Below, in pieces: positions 25,016 through 32,764 of a stretch of DNA of 64,000 nt. A program made the translations under genes and the position numbers. The notes below the pieces were generated by a model, which was given only the letters and a program-made list of their open reading frames with translations, did no database searches and was not told the origin of the DNA. How positions within the stretch are numbered: position 1 is the stretch's first letter; each line of letters begins with the position of its first letter. Origin of the DNA: JBCCAG01 sp050331115 (GTDB lineage Bacteria > Cyanobacteriota > Cyanobacteriia > CAKZMO01); assembly GCA_050331115.1 (NCBI GenBank), contig JBHJHD010000029.1, positions 1 to 64,000 of the forward strand, written 5' to 3'.

Positions 25016-25477
25016 ATGACTAAGCGACTGACCTGGGCCTTCTGGTGTCACCTGACGGCGCTGTCGCTGCTGGCGGCATTCAGCCTGATTTACCTGCTGC
25101 GCTCCGAGTTTATGCCTTACCACGCCCTGGCCGTGGGGCAATCTTGGGAGCAGATCCCCCTGCCGCTTCAGACCCTAATTTTGGGGCTAATGAAGGCGAC
25201 TGGCGGGGGCTGGCTGTCGGCTGCCGCTGCGATGGCCATCATCTTGTTTAAGCCATTTAAGCGGGGAGAGATTTGGGCCCGCTGGGCGGTGCCGTTTATT
25301 GGCTTGACCACAGCGATACCGCTGCTGTATCTTACGCTGTCTATTGCCATCAGGACGCCGGCTAACCCACCTTGGCTGGCCGCCGCCCTTGGGGTGGGCC
25401 TGCAGATCGCTGGTCTCTTGCTCTCCTTAGAGCCGCGCCGCAGCAGAGTGACGCCTCCCCCGATACCGCCTGTCTGA
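25016..25477 (+). CDS. Four-TM hypothetical membrane protein
   Basis: 153 residues with about four membrane helices (FWCHLTALSLLAAFSLIYLL; GWLSAAAAMAIILF; FIGLTTAIPLLYLTLSIAI; LAAALGVGLQIAGLLLSL). The N-terminus MTKRLTWAFW and the spacing resemble small DUF-type membrane proteins common in many bacteria, but I cannot name the family. It starts 66 bp after ycf23. A 15-bp tandem repeat follows its stop codon. Confidence 0.7.
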   Translation: MTKRLTWAFWCHLTALSLLAAFSLIYLLRSEFMPYHALAVGQSWEQIPLPLQTLILGLMKATGGGWLSAAAAMAIILFKPFKRGEIWARWAVPFIGLTTAIPLLYLTLSIAIRTPANPPWLAAALGVGLQIAGLLLSLEPRRSRVTPPPIPPV

Positions 25478-25478
25478 G

Positions 25479-25523
25479 CGCTTGTAAAAGGGGCGCTGGT
25501 AAAAGGGACGCTGGCAAAAGGGG
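25479..25523 (+). repeat. 15-bp tandem repeat, three copies, just after a stop codon
   Basis: CGCTTGTAAAAGGGG, CGCTGGTAAAAGGGA and CGCTGGCAAAAGGGG, contiguous at 25479-25523. The array begins two bases after the TGA of the membrane protein gene. Confidence 0.95.
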
Positions 25524-25582
25524 CGTTAGCGAGTGATCGAAACAGCGCCCCACTGTTTCAGAAGCTGGAGTATCGGTAATTT

Positions 25583-26266
25583 ATGGTGTCTCAAAAGCAT
25601 GTCCTAATTACCGGCGTATCCCGGGGATTGGGCCGAGCGATGGTCGACGGGTTCATTCAAACTGGACACCGGGTGACGGGCTGCGCTCGCTCCTCTGAGG
25701 CGATCGCCAGCCTGCAGCAGGAGTTTCCAGATCACCGCTTTTCTACGGTTGACGTCGCCAGCGACGGTGCAGTGGCCGCGTGGATAGAGGGTGCGCTGGC
25801 CGACCTAGGGCCACCTGACCTCGTCCTCAACAATGCTGGCGTCATCAACGAATCTGCGCCCCTGTGGCGGGTGTCGGCCGATGAAATCGATCAGGTGCTA
25901 GACGTCAACGTCAAGGGCACCGTCAACGTAATTCGCCACGTCGTGCCGATTCTGGCGGACCGGCGCGCTGGCCTAATCGTCAACTTTAGCTCCGGATGGG
26001 GGCGCTCGACGTCTCCTGATGTGGCCCCCTACTGCGCCTCCAAATGGGCTATTGAAGGGCTGACAAAAGCGCTGGCCCAGGAGCTGCCCTCTGGGGTAGC
26101 TGCCGTCGCCCTCAACCCCGGTGTTATCCATACCGAAATGCTAGAGCGCTGCTTCGGCTCCTCGGCCGCAGCCTACGCGTCAGCCTCCGAATGGCGATCG
26201 CGCGCTGTGCCCTATATCCTGTCTTTGGGCGTACACCACAACGGCCGATCCCTAACCGTTTCCTAA
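25583..26266 (+). CDS. Short-chain dehydrogenase/reductase
   Basis: 227 residues. Classical SDR features: cofactor loop TGVSRGLG near residue 10, LVLNNAGVI, a catalytic Ser in IVNFSSGWG, and YCASK supplying catalytic Tyr and Lys. The Arg after the first glycine loop (CARSSEAI) suggests NADP(H) preference. Substrate cannot be predicted. It appears to be a single-gene unit and is followed by a candidate RNA gene on the same strand. Confidence 0.92.
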   Translation: MVSQKHVLITGVSRGLGRAMVDGFIQTGHRVTGCARSSEAIASLQQEFPDHRFSTVDVASDGAVAAWIEGALADLGPPDLVLNNAGVINESAPLWRVSADEIDQVLDVNVKGTVNVIRHVVPILADRRAGLIVNFSSGWGRSTSPDVAPYCASKWAIEGLTKALAQELPSGVAAVALNPGVIHTEMLERCFGSSAAAYASASEWRSRAVPYILSLGVHHNGRSLTVS

Positions 26267-26330
26267 TCCACCTAGGTATCCGTACTATCCCCGTGGTGCA
26301 CCCCTAGACCTGTGCCGCTACAATGTGAAC

Positions 26331-26580
26331 ATGCCTACTGCGGCGTTGGTGACTGCCAACAATGTTTTACGATCTATGCTTCGCCCATAAGGGGAACGAG
26401 CGCACCGATGGCAGTATACCGGGCTTAGTACTCGGAAACTTTAAATCGGATTGCCATGGGCCCCACCTGGATTACCCAGGTCGGAAGCTGAGGTAAGACG
26501 GCGTTGCGGTAGGCCTAAATAATTTGCTAGCGCCAGCGCTGGCGCGATTCCCCCGGGCTGATCCCCGAGGGAATTTTTTA
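26331..26580 (+). ncRNA. Candidate structured RNA, 6S-RNA-like architecture
   Basis: No coding frame, but dense secondary structure. A nine-pair closing stem joins 26333-26341 (GCCTACTGC) to 26506-26514 (GCGGTAGGC, one G-U). Inside are GTTGG/CCAAC (26345-26349/26356-26360), a long arm closed by ATGGCAG/TTGCCAT (26408-26414/26451-26457), and ACCTGG/CCAGGT (26465-26470/26476-26481). TACAAT at 26319-26324 would fit a -10 element, and a terminator follows at 26547-26580. The closed part is about 182 nt, the size of 6S RNA (ssaA), which also has paired ends, internal bubbles and a long terminal arm. I cannot confirm family membership by sequence. Confidence 0.55.
26547..26580 (+). terminator. Rho-independent terminator of the candidate RNA
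   Basis: An arm starting ATTCCCCCGGG at 26547 pairs with CCCGAGGGAAT ending at 26574 (one mismatch), followed by a run of T residues (TTTTTTA). It lies on the plus strand, where the only upstream transcript would be the candidate RNA or the SDR gene. Confidence 0.75.
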
Positions 26581-26630
26581 TGGCGTGGCTGGCGCTATGG
26601 TGGATGTACTGCTTTGTTAGCACCAGCGGC

Positions 26631-27197
26631 CTAAAAGGCGCATCCCGACGGCAGCGGGGCCTGCTGCGCCAGATCTGCCGCAAAGTCTGTCTCTAGGGTA
26701 ACGGGCTCAAACTGGGCATCACCTGCTGCGGTGACCTGGCCCCGGTAGGCCTGGGCGCTGTAGCCCGAGGTGTTCATGTGGACTCGAACGATGACGGGGC
26801 GTTTGGGCTCTAGCGGCACGGGACCGCCCGAGCGGGTGAACGGCTGCTCGTCAACGTGGCTATGGGCCAGGATGCGCCGGTAGAGCAGCTGGCCAGATTC
26901 GTCGACGACCTCCCACCAGTCGGCGTATCGATCGCAGCCCGTTTCGCTGCTGCGTACGGTCACCGAAAACCGATACTGACCCGGCTCTCCGCTAGCGGAA
27001 ACCCCGGCAATGGCGGCGTCTGCTTCGACGGTGGGTGGCTCTGAGGCGGACATTGGCGACTCCTGAGTTTGAGTAGTGGTGGATGGCGCTTGAGATGTTG
27101 ACGGGCGATCGCGGTCTACAGGCGGCCCGGCGCACCCAGCCAGGATAACAATCACAACGCAAAATTCTAGCCATCGACGGGCGTGACGGGTACCCAT
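26631..27197 (-). CDS. Predicted lipoprotein
   Basis: 188 residues. The N-terminus has a basic start (MGTRHARRW), a hydrophobic core (FCVVIVILAGC) and a lipobox with Cys near residue 22, then a Ser/Thr/Gln/Pro-rich linker. The C-terminal ~120 residues (VEADAAIAGVSASGEPGQYR, SETGCDRYADWWEVVDESGQ, RILAHSHVDEQPFTRSGGPV) look like a compact beta-sandwich with a His-Ser-His motif. Similar domains occur in bacterial lipoproteins of unknown function. Monocistronic. Confidence 0.75.
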   Translation of the reverse strand: MGTRHARRWLEFCVVIVILAGCAGPPVDRDRPSTSQAPSTTTQTQESPMSASEPPTVEADAAIAGVSASGEPGQYRFSVTVRSSETGCDRYADWWEVVDESGQLLYRRILAHSHVDEQPFTRSGGPVPLEPKRPVIVRVHMNTSGYSAQAYRGQVTAAGDAQFEPVTLETDFAADLAQQAPLPSGCAF

Positions 27198-27510
27198 AGC
27201 AAACTCCTAATTTGTTTACGTCAGGCGTTTGCATCAAGCCTACGCCAAATCGCTTGAGAAATGCCCCAAACAAGAAACTCCTGAGAATTACAGACTATAA
27301 GCAGCGCATGGAGCCCAGCGATATTGTGGCCGCGCTAAAGGCGCTGTCGGTCTCGGCATAGGGGTTAGGGCACGAGGGGCTAGAGCGCGGGGGACTAGGC
27401 GCGGTACACATTGGGCTTGATTGCCTTGTCATCGCCCTTAGGCATCTGGTAGCCCATGGGGCCGCAACAACGCGATACACTGCAAAGCATCCGCTGACTG
27501 CTGACCTGGC
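27198..27510. other. Intergenic region before parA, with a possible micro-frame
   Basis: 313 bp. On the minus strand 27395-27457 reads MGYQMPKGDDKAIKPNVYRA and a stop; it looks protein-like but is very short and has no clear ribosome-binding site, so I do not call it a gene. The rest contains GC-rich near-repetitive sequence (27350-27400) and no assignable promoter. Confidence 0.35.
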
Positions 27511-28116
27511 ATGATTATCGCGATCGCAAGCTTCAAAGGAGGCGTTGGCAAAACCACCACGGCCATCCACCTAGCGGCCTACTTTCAAGAAAAAGGCAAT
27601 ACGCTCCTCATCGACGCTGATCCAAACCGATCGGCATCGGCCTGGGCCAGTCGAGGCTCGCTGCCGTTCCAGGTTGTCAGCGAGCAGCAGCCCGCTCGGG
27701 CGAGCGCCTACGACCACGTCATCATTGACACCCAGGCCCGCCCCGTTCTAGAAGAATTGGCCGTATTGGCCGACAGCTGTGAAGTCCTGATTCTGCCGAC
27801 GACGCCCGATATCCTTGCCCTAGACGCGCTGGCCCTCACCCTCGACTACCTGCAGTCTATTGACGCCTACCGCTACCGCATCTTGCTGACGGTAGTGCCA
27901 CCCAAGCCCAGCAAAGACGGCGAGCAGACCCACAATATGCTAGTCGACGCCCAGCTGCCCGTCTTCGCCACGAGCGTTCGACGCTACGCGGCCTACCGCA
28001 AGGCCGCCAACGAGGGAAAGCTGGTGGTCGATGTGCGTGACCCGCGGGCCAAGATTGCTTGGGAGGACTATCGGCAAGTGGGCGATGAGCTTTGGTCGGG
28101 CCAAAGATCGGGCTAG
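27511..28116 (+). CDS. ParA-family ATPase
   Basis: 201 residues. Deviant Walker A motif FKGGVGKTTTAIHLA at residues ~7-21, DADPNRSASAW (Walker A' region), and a short form without an N-terminal helix-turn-helix, as in type Ib ParA and orphan ParA-like partitioners. Such ATPases position DNA or protein cargo on the nucleoid; in cyanobacteria orphan copies position carboxysomes and other assemblies. No ParB-like gene or parS-like repeats are seen nearby, so the cargo is unknown. The downstream psaL is convergent, with only 8 bp between stops. Confidence 0.9.
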   Translation: MIIAIASFKGGVGKTTTAIHLAAYFQEKGNTLLIDADPNRSASAWASRGSLPFQVVSEQQPARASAYDHVIIDTQARPVLEELAVLADSCEVLILPTTPDILALDALALTLDYLQSIDAYRYRILLTVVPPKPSKDGEQTHNMLVDAQLPVFATSVRRYAAYRKAANEGKLVVDVRDPRAKIAWEDYRQVGDELWSGQRSG

Positions 28117-28124
28117 GGCAGGCC

Positions 28125-28628
28125 CTAAATTCCCAAGAGGCTCACCACCAGGTAGGACACCCCGGCACCGACGAGGCTGCCGATAAAGAAGCCTTTGGCG
28201 TACTCCTGCCAGCCCTGACTGGTGGCCAGCGCCTTGGGGGGATTGGGGGTGGTGATGGTTTCTGTTGGGGCGGGGGGATTGCTGGCTGCGTAGAGCAGCA
28301 GCGTCACCGTCAAAATTACCGTCAGGCCGATGCTGGACAGTAGCCCAATCAGGTTGGCGCTGGCGGTATCCCGCAGCGGGCCAAGCTTGGCGAAGGGGGC
28401 ATAGATAATGAGCCCGTGGGCCAGCCCCACCTCGATGCCGCGACGGGTAATCGAGAGCCCCTCTCGGTAAACTGACAGGTTACCGATTAGGGTTTTGGTG
28501 AACTCAGAGGCATTGACCGGCGTCGCCAGGTTTCCGTTGGCGGGCGTTTCCGCTGGGTTTACCACTTCTTGGTTGCGAGGATCGCTGGGGCGATCGCTCG
28601 ACTGGCTGATTTTTTCGCTGAATGTCAT
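28125..28628 (-). CDS. psaL: Photosystem I reaction centre subunit XI
   Basis: 167 residues. The core (SVYREGLSITRRGIEVGLAH, then LIIYAPFAKLGPLRDT) is diagnostic for PsaL, the thylakoid subunit that holds cyanobacterial photosystem I trimers together and binds chlorophyll and carotene. Two to three membrane helices lie at about residues 68-85, 92-113 and 144-165. Compared with the family it has an N-terminal extension of roughly 30 hydrophilic residues (SSDRPSDPRNQEVVNPAET) before the conserved part. psaI, often adjacent in cyanobacteria, is not seen on either side. Confidence 0.95.
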   Translation of the reverse strand: MTFSEKISQSSDRPSDPRNQEVVNPAETPANGNLATPVNASEFTKTLIGNLSVYREGLSITRRGIEVGLAHGLIIYAPFAKLGPLRDTASANLIGLLSSIGLTVILTVTLLLYAASNPPAPTETITTPNPPKALATSQGWQEYAKGFFIGSLVGAGVSYLVVSLLGI

Positions 28629-28697
28629 GGCTGTTTACCCTAGATCACTACTGTCAGCTTGCCTGACGCGCCCGGGGAACGCATCTCACTAAAGCCG

Positions 28698-28716
28698 GAA
28701 AAATGCGCTAAGCGCG
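28698..28716 (-). terminator. Possible weak terminator after the P450 gene
   Basis: On the minus strand a short GCGC-TTA-GCGC hairpin (28705-28715) is followed by ATTTTT. The stem has only four to five pairs, so support is limited. It lies between the P450 stop and the psaL start. Confidence 0.35.
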
Positions 28717-28745
28717 TTAAAAACGGCGGCGAATCAGGTCAAAAA

Positions 28746-30122
28746 TCAGACGCGCGTCAGCTCGTCGGGGCGGGCCGCCACTGGGGCCATTTTCTTTAGC
28801 AAGACACCCCCTGCCGGGCCCAAAGTGCCGCCCCGCCGCTGGGGAACCACGGGCCTATCGTCCGCTAGGGTTAGCTCACACTGGTCCAAGATCGTATCTA
28901 GCACCAGCGCCATCTCGTACATAGCCAGCGCTGCGCCGATGCAGCGGCGGGCCCCCGCGCCAAACGGCAGAAACTCATAGGGGGAAAACTGGCGCTCTAT
29001 AAACCGCTCGGGCCGAAATTCACTAGCGTTGGGGTAGAGGTCGGGGCGATGGTGAAGCGAGTAAATACAGCCCATGACCAGGGTTCCGGGCTCAAGCTCG
29101 TGGTCCATTAGGGTGAGGGGCTGCTCGACGCGGCGCGGCAGCGTCACCATGGCGACGGGGTAGATGCGCAGGGTCTCGTTGCAGACGGCGTTGAGGTAGG
29201 GACGCTTGGCGATCGCCATTAGGTCACCCTGGGACGCCCCCTTCTCGGCCAGCAGCTTCTCGCGCACCTCGGGCTGGCGGTGCATCCAGTAAAGCGCCCA
29301 GGCCAGGGCCGTGGCCGTAGTTTCGTGCCCCGCCACCAGCAGGGTCATCAGCTCGTCGTGCAGCTCGTCGTCCGTGAGGCCATCGCCGTTTTCGTCGCGG
29401 GCCTGTAGCAGCAGCGTCAAAACGTCGGCGCGCTCGGGGTCCAAGTCGGCGCGGCGATCGCGGATTTCGTCATACAGCAGGCGATCGGTCTCTTCAACGA
29501 TGCGCTTCACCCGTCCGGCAAGACTGTTGGGCCCCAGGTCGATCATCAGCTTAGGGAAGAAGATCAGCGCTGAGGTGAGGGGCGAGCTGATCAGATTGAG
29601 GCGCTCCGCCAGCAGCGTCTCTAGGCGGCGGTAGCGATGGCCCTCGTGCAGGCCAAACACCGCCTGTAAAATCACCCGCATGGTAATCTTTTGCATGGCG
29701 TCGCGGGCGGAGAAGGTTTCGCCCACGGTCCACTCGCCCACGACCTGCCGCGTAATTTGGCAGATCAGCTCTCCGTAGGCCTGCATGCGCTCGCCGTGGA
29801 AGGGCGGCGTCATCAGCTTGCGGCGCTGCCGGTGCTGCTTGCCGCTCTGCAAAATCACCGAGTGCTTGCCCAGCAGCGGCTCGGCAAGCTGGTTGGCTTC
29901 GCCGGGGGCAGAGAGGGCTTTGCCGGTGTCGTGGGTGAGGAGATACTGGATGGCGTCGGGGTGGCTGACTAAGACTACGGACCCGGCCTCAGTTGGGGCG
30001 ATCTTGGCTTTGAAGATGTCGCCAAAGCGCCGGGTGTTGGTCTCCATATAGCCAATAGGGTTGAAGACCCACTGAAGAATTTGGGCGAGGCCGGGGGTTT
30101 GGGGCTGAGGTAGGGCAACCAT
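28746..30122 (-). CDS. Cytochrome P450, CYP110-like
   Basis: 458 residues. Haem-ligand motif FLPFGAGARRCIGAA with Cys394, the K-helix Glu-x-x-Arg in NETLRIYP, and the I-helix oxygen-activation motif AGHETTATALAW. The opening (LPQPQTPGLAQILQWVFNPI, then GYMETNTRRFGDIF) resembles cyanobacterial CYP110, a family that oxidises fatty acids or terpenes. There is no N-terminal membrane anchor, as usual in bacteria. No redox partner or biosynthetic gene is adjacent, so the substrate is open. Confidence 0.93.
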   Translation of the reverse strand: MVALPQPQTPGLAQILQWVFNPIGYMETNTRRFGDIFKAKIAPTEAGSVVLVSHPDAIQYLLTHDTGKALSAPGEANQLAEPLLGKHSVILQSGKQHRQRRKLMTPPFHGERMQAYGELICQITRQVVGEWTVGETFSARDAMQKITMRVILQAVFGLHEGHRYRRLETLLAERLNLISSPLTSALIFFPKLMIDLGPNSLAGRVKRIVEETDRLLYDEIRDRRADLDPERADVLTLLLQARDENGDGLTDDELHDELMTLLVAGHETTATALAWALYWMHRQPEVREKLLAEKGASQGDLMAIAKRPYLNAVCNETLRIYPVAMVTLPRRVEQPLTLMDHELEPGTLVMGCIYSLHHRPDLYPNASEFRPERFIERQFSPYEFLPFGAGARRCIGAALAMYEMALVLDTILDQCELTLADDRPVVPQRRGGTLGPAGGVLLKKMAPVAARPDELTRV

Positions 30123-30378
30123 AGGCTTAGCGGCTTATAAGGGAGCTTAGAATGGGAGAGTGGTCTAGGCTAGGCGAACGCATTTTTAGCGCCATATTAT
30201 TATTGTGCCGTATTCGCTATTGCGTTTGGGCATTGTGCGGTAATGGCCATTGGGTCGGTGTGGACCATCGCGTCTTTGACAGGGCTTTGCGAAAGCGCCC
30301 TCCGCTGGTCCATGTATCGTTTTGAACTCGCCAATGAAACGCTCAGGTATAGGGTAGCGATCGCCCCAAAGTTTGTCC

Positions 30379-31002
30379 CTATTCCTCAGCAATTGGTTCA
30401 GCGCGCTGGGCGCTCCTGCGAATGCCCAGACCCACCCCAACGGCCACCAGCAGCAGCAGTGCTAGCGCAAACTCCCCGGTCCAGGCTACAAGCTGCGCCA
30501 GGGGCACCACGCGACCAAAGAAGAAGGCCAGACTTGTCATGGCCGAGGCCCAGGCGATCGCCCCTACGGTGTTGCAGATTAGGAACTTCGGGTAGGGCAT
30601 TTTGCTGATGCCCGCCAGCGGTCCCGCGAAGATGCGCAGCAGGGCCACAAACCGGCCCAAAATCACGGCCCGTACAGCGTTATCTGCAAACTGCTGCCGC
30701 ACTGCCATAAGCCGCTCTTCGCTGACCTTGAATACGCGCCCCAGCTTCAGCAGCAGCGCCCAGCCCCCCCAAGCGCCGACCCAGTAGCCGATGTTGTCGC
30801 CGATGACTGCGCCACCTGCAGCGCTCACCAACACTTTCCAATACTGCAGCTCGCCGGTCCCCGCCAGGAAGCCGCCCACCAGCGTAAAGGATTCCCCCGG
30901 CAGCGGAATGCCTGCGTTCTCCAGCATGATGCCCAGCGAAATCACCCAGTAGCCGTAGGTTCGCGCCAGCTCCTGCAGCGTGTCTAGCGATAGTAGCGCC
31001 AT
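30379..31002 (-). CDS. DedA-family membrane protein
   Basis: 207 residues. DedA features: LENAGIPLPGESFTLVGGFL, AAGGAVIGDNIGYWVGAWGG and the conserved GRFVALLRIFAGPLAGISKM. Re-entrant and transmembrane segments are spread throughout, with a C-terminal helix (FALALLLLVAVGVGLGI). DedA proteins act as lipid scramblases/flippases, some moving undecaprenyl phosphate or phosphatidylethanolamine. It is followed on the opposite side by a tetR gene in the same orientation, 59 bp upstream of its start; cotranscription is possible. Confidence 0.93.
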   Translation of the reverse strand: MALLSLDTLQELARTYGYWVISLGIMLENAGIPLPGESFTLVGGFLAGTGELQYWKVLVSAAGGAVIGDNIGYWVGAWGGWALLLKLGRVFKVSEERLMAVRQQFADNAVRAVILGRFVALLRIFAGPLAGISKMPYPKFLICNTVGAIAWASAMTSLAFFFGRVVPLAQLVAWTGEFALALLLLVAVGVGLGIRRSAQRAEPIAEE

Positions 31003-31061
31003 GGATAATGTAAAGCTGTATTAAGATACTGCCCCATCGTCACCTACGCGAGTAAGTGATG

Positions 31062-31685
31062 TCAATCAGCAGACGGCTGAGAAAGTACGCCATTTAAGAA
31101 GATATCGGCGATGCCTTCTGCCATCTCTTTCCGCTGCTCTAGCGAAGCCTCCCCCGGCATTAAGGTGCCGTCACTAAACCCAGCTACCATAAACATGCCT
31201 AGGAAGACCTTAGCCACTAGACGAGGATCCATACGGCGATAGACGCCCCGCTCCATGGCGGTCTCGAAAAAGGCCTCCGTCACCCCCATCATTTTGTCGA
31301 TTACCTCAGCCTCAACGCGATCGCGCAGGTCGGGGTGAAACTGCGCCTCCATAAAGCACACTCGCAGCATGTCTGCATTGGCATTAAAGCTCAGCATCCG
31401 GCGACGCATGACCTGGTCGATTGCTTTATAGCTGCCCATCTCGCTCAGCTCAGTGAGCAAGTCCGTGAGCAGCTCTACCCAGCCCCGAGTCACCACCTCA
31501 ATCAAGATTGCTTTCTTGTTCTCAAAATGGCGAAATAGGGTGCCTTCTGCTATGCCAGCCGACTGGGCGAGTTCGCGCGTGGTGGTTCCGGCGTAGCCTC
31601 GGCGGGAGAAAAGCTGTTGGGCTTTATTGATGATACGGGTTTGAACTTCTGCTTCGGTCTTAGGGGCACGGTGAAATGCTTTCAT
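31062..31685 (-). CDS. TetR/AcrR-family transcriptional regulator
   Basis: 207 residues. The N-terminal DNA-binding domain is clear: RIINKAQQLFSRRGYAGTTT, RELAQSAGIAEGTLFRHFEN, KKAILIEVV. The C-terminal ~140 residues are the ligand-binding helical bundle. ATG 31685 (MKAFHRAPKTEAEV) is used; the frame continues upstream to a TTG, but those residues show no family similarity. Located directly upstream of dedA on the same strand, so dedA may be a target. No operator palindrome can be assigned with certainty. Confidence 0.9.
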   Translation of the reverse strand: MKAFHRAPKTEAEVQTRIINKAQQLFSRRGYAGTTTRELAQSAGIAEGTLFRHFENKKAILIEVVTRGWVELLTDLLTELSEMGSYKAIDQVMRRRMLSFNANADMLRVCFMEAQFHPDLRDRVEAEVIDKMMGVTEAFFETAMERGVYRRMDPRLVAKVFLGMFMVAGFSDGTLMPGEASLEQRKEMAEGIADIFLNGVLSQPSAD

Positions 31686-31789
31686 AAAAGAGTGCGGTTG
31701 AGTGGGTGAGTCCGCTTCAAGCAGATTAGTTCGAGCTGTTAGTCTAGATGCGCCAGCTTGCAAAAGGTAGACCGCGGCTAGCCATACTA

Positions 31790-31890
31790 TTGCGTTGGCC
31801 CAGTGTCTTAGGGCGACGCGATTGGCTCAAAGCCTCGACATCTCGTAGGCAGCTGGGCGAGCAATTGTCCCAATGCATTATGACATTTGC
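31790..31890. repeat. Copy A of a diverged ~100-bp element ending in a palindrome
   Basis: Begins TTGCGTTGGCCCAGT and ends with the imperfect palindrome at 31861-31890 (GCAATTGTCCCAATGCATTA, continuing TGACATTTGC). It aligns over its full length with 51340-51436, sharing the start, a central AAAGCCT/AAGGCCT segment, CGTAGGC and the palindrome core TGTCCCAATGCATT. Likely a decayed miniature or terminal fragment of an insertion element. Confidence 0.7.
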
Positions 31891-32032
31891 TCTATGCCTA
31901 ATTGTCCACCTACTGGCTATCAAATGACGACAAGATGACTACATTGTTTACAGTGCTCGATTTGTAGTGCGCGAACCTGGGGCGCGAGTTTGGCGCGCGC
32001 TGTCGCAAACCCGTGGCTACAAACCATGGCTA

Positions 32033-32062
32033 CAAAAAAGTGGCGCTCCTAAGAGCGCCACT
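32033..32062 (-). terminator. Terminator of the DUF3155 gene
   Basis: A 10-bp perfect stem AGTGGCGCTC (32039-32048) / GAGCGCCACT (32053-32062) with a four-base loop. On the minus strand it is followed by TTTTTTG. It lies about 105 bp beyond the DUF3155 stop codon. Confidence 0.85.
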
Positions 32063-32167
32063 GAATTCTGAATTAACGTCAGTATGGACCTGTCTCCAAG
32101 CGATTCAATTACGGAGATGAGTCCGCCTAGATACCGTTGAGATACAGGTCAACCTTGGCTGGTGAGT

Positions 32168-32482
32168 TCACTTGGCACTGATGGTCAGTGCCTCGCTATC
32201 CTCCTCGTAGAGACAGCTCAGGCTAGGAAAGAGAAAGTGATTCTCTTCAACATACTGGGCTCCAAATAGCCCCTTCTCAGCCCAAAAATACCGATCGGTC
32301 GTATGCTCGTTTCGCTTAACAAGCAATACTGCCGGCGGAAGAATCCCTTCAGAGTGGATAAACTTCCGTGCAGCCGTTACGGGTTTTTCATCTCCGCTTT
32401 CGATGCTATATTGCGGAACCTGCTCCAGAATCCTGCGTCCTTCCAGGCGACGGCGGCTCTTGCGCTTACGTCTTCTTGCCAA
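32168..32482 (-). CDS. DUF3155 family protein
   Basis: 104 residues. Starts with a very basic segment (ARRRKRKSRRRLEGRRILEQ) and continues with PVTAARKFIHSEGILPPAVL, RNEHTTDRYFWAEKGLFGAQ and YVEENHFLFPSL, matching DUF3155, a cyanobacterial family of unknown function; the basic start suggests nucleic-acid contact. There is no ATG: the best start is TTG at 32482, eight bases after GGAGG. Other in-frame TTGs occur seven codons upstream. A strong terminator follows. Confidence 0.85.
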   Translation of the reverse strand: MARRRKRKSRRRLEGRRILEQVPQYSIESGDEKPVTAARKFIHSEGILPPAVLLVKRNEHTTDRYFWAEKGLFGAQYVEENHFLFPSLSCLYEEDSEALTISAK

Positions 32483-32764
32483 CCTCCTAACCTCCAATGT
32501 CAAAACTAGATGTAATCGTGGTTACAAACTAAACCGTCGAAAGTATATCCATTTAATTTGAAAAATTCAACTTCGTTTAACCTTTCGATACAAATGCCCA
32601 ATTTCTATTATAAATCAGCAAACTGTACGAAAGGCTGCAGGCTTATACCTGCATGCGATTGCGCCGCTCCATGCTGTGTCAGCCCCATCTCTCCTGCATC
32701 TCACTGAGTGGTCCTTTAAAGTTAATAGTGTCGATGTCGGTACGCCATACTCTCCGTCCTGCTT

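Noticed and set aside
27295..27570. Minus-strand frame overlapping the parA start
   Set aside because: Composition is atypical and it overlaps the ribosome-binding region of a clear gene.
28125..28745. psaI beside psaL
   Set aside because: Both flanks were read for the short PsaI membrane sequence and none was found.
30186..30440. Minus-strand frame between P450 and dedA
   Set aside because: Overlaps the end of dedA, no ribosome-binding site, no domain.
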